Shown here piece after piece: positions 60,701-64,000 of a DNA stretch of 64,000 bases. The notes below the pieces were generated by a model that saw only the letters and a list, made by a program, of their open reading frames with translations, did not search any database and had not been told where the DNA came from. The position numbers were made by a program, and so were the translations under genes. Positions within the stretch are counted from its first letter, which is position 1; the number at the start of each line of letters is the position of its first letter. Source of the DNA: Paracoccus denitrificans (GTDB lineage Bacteria > Pseudomonadota > Alphaproteobacteria > Rhodobacterales > Rhodobacteraceae); assembly GCF_900100045.1 (NCBI RefSeq), contig NZ_FNEA01000015.1:62001-126000 (forward strand), in the 5' to 3' direction.

Positions 60701-61459
60701 CTATCGCAGCACCCGTCGCAGCCCCTCCTGCACCTTCAAGAGCGCCGGCAGGTAAAGCGCGACCAGCTCCTCGGCCGAGGAATGCACCGCCGCCACCCCG
60801 ATGTTCAGCGCCGCCACCACCCGGCCGTGGGCGTTGTAAAGCGGCACGCCAAGCGAACGCAGGCCCAGCTCGACCTCCTGGTCGATCACCGCATGGCCGT
60901 CCGCGCGGGCACGGGCGACCCGCGCCATGATCTCCTCGGGCGAGGTCAGGCTGTGGCGGGTGCGGGGCGTCAGGACCGACCGCTCGATGATGGCGCGCGC
61001 CTCGGGTCCGGGCAGGGCCGCCAGCAGCACCCGGCCCATCGAAGTGCAATGCGCCGGCAGCCGCGAGCCCGGCATCAGACCGATGGACATCACCCGCCGC
61101 TGCGCCGCGCGCGCCAGATAGACGATCTCGGTGCCGTCGAGAATCGAGACCGAGGTCGATTGCCCGATCTGCTCGGACAGCTGGTCCAGCCAGGGCTGCA
61201 CCAGTTGCGCCAGCGGCATCGCAGCCAAGGCCCCCATGCCCAGCCGCAGGATGCGCGGGGTCAGGGTGAAGAACTTGCCGTCGTAATCGGCATAGCCCAG
61301 CTCGTGCAGGGTCAGCAGGCAGCGCCGCGCCGTCGCCCGGTCCAGCCCCGTCGCCTCGGCCACCTCGGCGATGGAGAGCCGCGGGCGTTCGGCCCGGAAC
61401 GCCTCGATCACGCCAAGCCCCTTGGCAAGCGAGGCGATGAAGTCGGTCTTGTTCACCAT
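60701..61459 (-). CDS. pcaR: IclR family transcriptional regulator (PcaR/PcaU/PobR type)
   Basis: A 252-residue IclR-type regulator. The N-terminal helix-turn-helix (about 8-65) includes LSIAEVAEATGLDRATARRCLLTLHELGY. The effector domain follows (about 75-245) with YLARAAQRRVMSIGLMPGSRLPAHCTSMGRVLLA, typical of the Pca/Pob subgroup. It is divergent from pcaIJF, with an operator-like element between them, so it likely responds to 3-oxoadipate. ATG 61459 is used; a GTG at 61465 is an alternative. Confidence 0.9.
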   Translation of the reverse strand: MVNKTDFIASLAKGLGVIEAFRAERPRLSIAEVAEATGLDRATARRCLLTLHELGYADYDGKFFTLTPRILRLGMGALAAMPLAQLVQPWLDQLSEQIGQSTSVSILDGTEIVYLARAAQRRVMSIGLMPGSRLPAHCTSMGRVLLAALPGPEARAIIERSVLTPRTRHSLTSPEEIMARVARARADGHAVIDQEVELGLRSLGVPLYNAHGRVVAALNIGVAAVHSSAEELVALYLPALLKVQEGLRRVLR

Positions 61460-61472
61460 GCGCACAGATTTT

Positions 61473-61503
61473 TACGCAAGTTGAACAAATGTCAACATAC
61501 GCA
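61473..61503. promoter_or_regulatory. Candidate IclR operator between pcaR and pcaI
   Basis: An inverted repeat GTTGA-N7-TCAAC (61480-61496) is flanked on both sides by the direct repeat TACGCA (61473-61478 and 61498-61503). Symmetric plus direct repeats of this kind are seen at Pca-type IclR sites. It lies 14 bases from the pcaR ATG and 65 bases from the pcaI ATG. Confidence 0.55.
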
Positions 61504-61568
61504 CGAAATCTCTGGCGTCAGGACAGGCAGCCGCGCATGAAACGCCCCGGAACCCGCAGGAGGAGTTC

Positions 61569-62318
61569 ATGGACAAACGCATTCCCAATCTGGCCGAAGC
61601 GGTCGCCGGCATCCCCGACGATGCCACGGTGATGATCGGCGGCTTCGGCGGCTCGGGCGCGCCGATCGAATTGATCCACGCGCTGATCGACCGCTATCTG
61701 GCCACCGGCAGCCCCGGCAACCTGACCGTCATCAACAACAATGCCGGCAACGGCCATGTCGGCATCGCGGCGATGATCGAGCAGGGCATGGTCCGCAAGA
61801 TGGTCTGCTCCTTCCCGCGCTCGGCCGATCCGCGGGTGTTTACCGACAAGTATCTGGCCGGAGAGATCGAACTGGAACTGGTCCCGCAGGGCACGCTGGC
61901 CGAGCGCATCCGCGCCGGCGGCGCCGGCATCCCGGCCTTTTATACGCCCACCAGCTATGGCACCGACCTGGCGAAGGGCAAGCCGGTCGCCGAATTCGAT
62001 GGCCGGCCCTATGTGCAGGAACGCTGGCTCAAGGCCGATTTCGCGCTGATCAAGGCCGAACTGGGCGACCATTACGGCAACCTGACCTATCGGATGGCGG
62101 CGCGGAACTTCTCGCCCTTGATGGCGATGGCGGCGGCACGAACCATCGCGCAGGTGACGCAAGCGGTCGCGCCGGGCGGCATCGACCCCGAAACCGTCGT
62201 GACGCCGGGCATCTTCGTCTCCGGCATCGTCGAGGTTGCGAACCCGGCGCAGGAAGAGGCGCTGAACCGCGCCGACGCGGCCTATCCCCCCACCCGTCCC
62301 CAGAAGGTGCAGGCATGA
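61569..62318 (+). CDS. pcaI: 3-oxoadipate CoA-transferase subunit A
   Basis: A 249-residue alpha subunit of the class I CoA-transferase. The CoA-binding loop GGFGGSGAPIELIHAL is near residue 25, and GNLTVINNNAGNGHVGIAAM follows. With PcaJ it moves CoA from succinyl-CoA to 3-oxoadipate in the beta-ketoadipate pathway. ATG 61569 has the strong site AGGAGGAG. It is about 20 residues longer than some homologues and overlaps pcaJ by ATGA. Confidence 0.94.
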   Translation: MDKRIPNLAEAVAGIPDDATVMIGGFGGSGAPIELIHALIDRYLATGSPGNLTVINNNAGNGHVGIAAMIEQGMVRKMVCSFPRSADPRVFTDKYLAGEIELELVPQGTLAERIRAGGAGIPAFYTPTSYGTDLAKGKPVAEFDGRPYVQERWLKADFALIKAELGDHYGNLTYRMAARNFSPLMAMAAARTIAQVTQAVAPGGIDPETVVTPGIFVSGIVEVANPAQEEALNRADAAYPPTRPQKVQA

Positions 62319-62986
62319 CCACGAAGCTTTCCAACGCCCAGATCGCCTGGCGCGCGGCGCAGGACATCGCCGACGGCGCCTATGTGAACCTGGGCATCGG
62401 GTTCCCCGAGATGGTGGCCAAGTTCCAGCCCCCCGGCCGTCAGGCGGTGTTCCATACCGAGAACGGCGTGCTGGGCTTTGGCGAGGCCCCGCCTGCGGGC
62501 GAGGAAGACTGGGACCTGATCAATGCCGGCAAGAAGGCGATCACGCTGAAGCCCGGCGCGGCCTTCTTTCACCATGCCGACAGCTTCGCCATGGTGCGCG
62601 GCGGCCACCTGGACGTGGCGATCCTCGGCGCCTATCAGGTGGCGCAGAACGGCGATCTGGCGAACTGGTCCACCGGCCCCAAGGGCGTGCCGGCGGTGGG
62701 CGGCGCGATGGACCTGGTGCATGGCGCCAAGCGCGTTGCGGTCATCACCGACCATGTCACCAAGGACGGCAAGCCCAAGCTGGTCAAAGCCTGCACCCTG
62801 CCGCTGACCGGGGTGGGCTGCGTGACCCGCGTCTATACCTCGCTGGCGGTGGTGGACATTCAGGACGGCCGCTTCGTGCTGCGCGAAAAGCTGCCCTCCC
62901 TGTCGCTGGACGAGTTGCAGGCGCTGACCGGCGCCGAACTGGTGTTGCCCGACCATATCGCCGACCTGATCGCACCGGAGCTGTGA
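62315..62986 (+). CDS. pcaJ: 3-oxoadipate CoA-transferase subunit B
   Basis: A 223-residue beta subunit. The catalytic Glu49 lies in FHTENGVLGFG, the active-site segment of CoA-transferases. GGHLDVAILGAYQVAQNGDLANW is the conserved middle. It forms the heterodimer or tetramer with PcaI. The stop is followed by pcaF after one base. Confidence 0.94.
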   Translation: MTTKLSNAQIAWRAAQDIADGAYVNLGIGFPEMVAKFQPPGRQAVFHTENGVLGFGEAPPAGEEDWDLINAGKKAITLKPGAAFFHHADSFAMVRGGHLDVAILGAYQVAQNGDLANWSTGPKGVPAVGGAMDLVHGAKRVAVITDHVTKDGKPKLVKACTLPLTGVGCVTRVYTSLAVVDIQDGRFVLREKLPSLSLDELQALTGAELVLPDHIADLIAPEL

Positions 62987-62987
62987 C

Positions 62988-64000
<1,013 letters not shown>

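Overview
This is 64 kb of GC-rich, densely packed chromosomal DNA from an alphaproteobacterium. Gene content and order (acetoin operon with acoX, HyuA/HyuB pair, paired sulfonate operons, pcaIJF, many Tat-type binding proteins, amine-oxidation genes) point to Rhodobacteraceae, most likely Paracoccus. That assignment is inference; there is no rRNA or other marker gene. No rRNA, tRNA, CRISPR array, phage or complete insertion sequence was seen. Most of the window is catabolic and transport operons on the minus strand, and neighbouring genes often overlap by ATGA.

Layout. (1) 1-10772: a minus-strand amine/polyamine-type catabolic operon (two aldehyde dehydrogenases, a tartrate/isopropylmalate-type dehydrogenase, two HAD dehalogenase-like proteins, a PuuB-like FAD oxidase, a cupin, a GNAT protein, a class III aminotransferase, a hydroxyacid dehydrogenase, and the first codons of a PotD-like binding protein). 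A LysR gene (10898-11770) lies just upstream. (2) 11826-17669: HyuB/HyuA hydantoinase-oxoprolinase pair, a GNAT protein, and a divergent ArgE-like deacylase. (3) 17670-19398: an AT-richer island with an outer-membrane barrel that carries a long repeat domain in its first surface loop. (4) 19517-29129: the acetoin/2,3-butanediol regulon: acoX-acoA-acoB-acoC-SDR-CMD-bdh, then acoR. A divergent gene encodes a short sigma-54 paralogue, and the shared intergenic region holds a consensus -24/-12 promoter. (5) 29273-32330: AI-2E-type permease, DsbA-like protein, a frameshifted L,D-transpeptidase and a decayed response regulator that still has a PmrA-like box. (6) 32493-43175: a Liv-type ABC transporter with an ADP-forming acyl-CoA synthetase, GntR regulator, MFS transporter, enoyl-CoA hydratase and acrylyl-CoA reductase. 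(7) 43176-43670: a gap with an IS21 istB relic.

(8) 43671-58717: sulfur-scavenging region. Two sulfonate-type ABC/monooxygenase operons share a closely matching upstream motif set. YcnI and CopC-CopD genes sit between them; a cupin, a rhodanese and HupE lie at the distal end, with a flavoprotein relic before the cupin. A serine acetyltransferase with a GST-like N-terminal extension is divergent. (9) 58799-60655: nitroreductase, a gap with gene debris, and a hydroxypyruvate-isomerase-like gene. (10) 60701-64000: an IclR regulator divergent from pcaI-pcaJ-pcaF (3-oxoadipate to succinyl-CoA and acetyl-CoA); pcaF runs off the window.

The most interesting items are the surface-loop repeat protein, the acetoin-linked sigma-54 paralogue with its AcoR and promoter, the motif set shared by the two sulfonate promoters, and the GST-serine acetyltransferase fusion.
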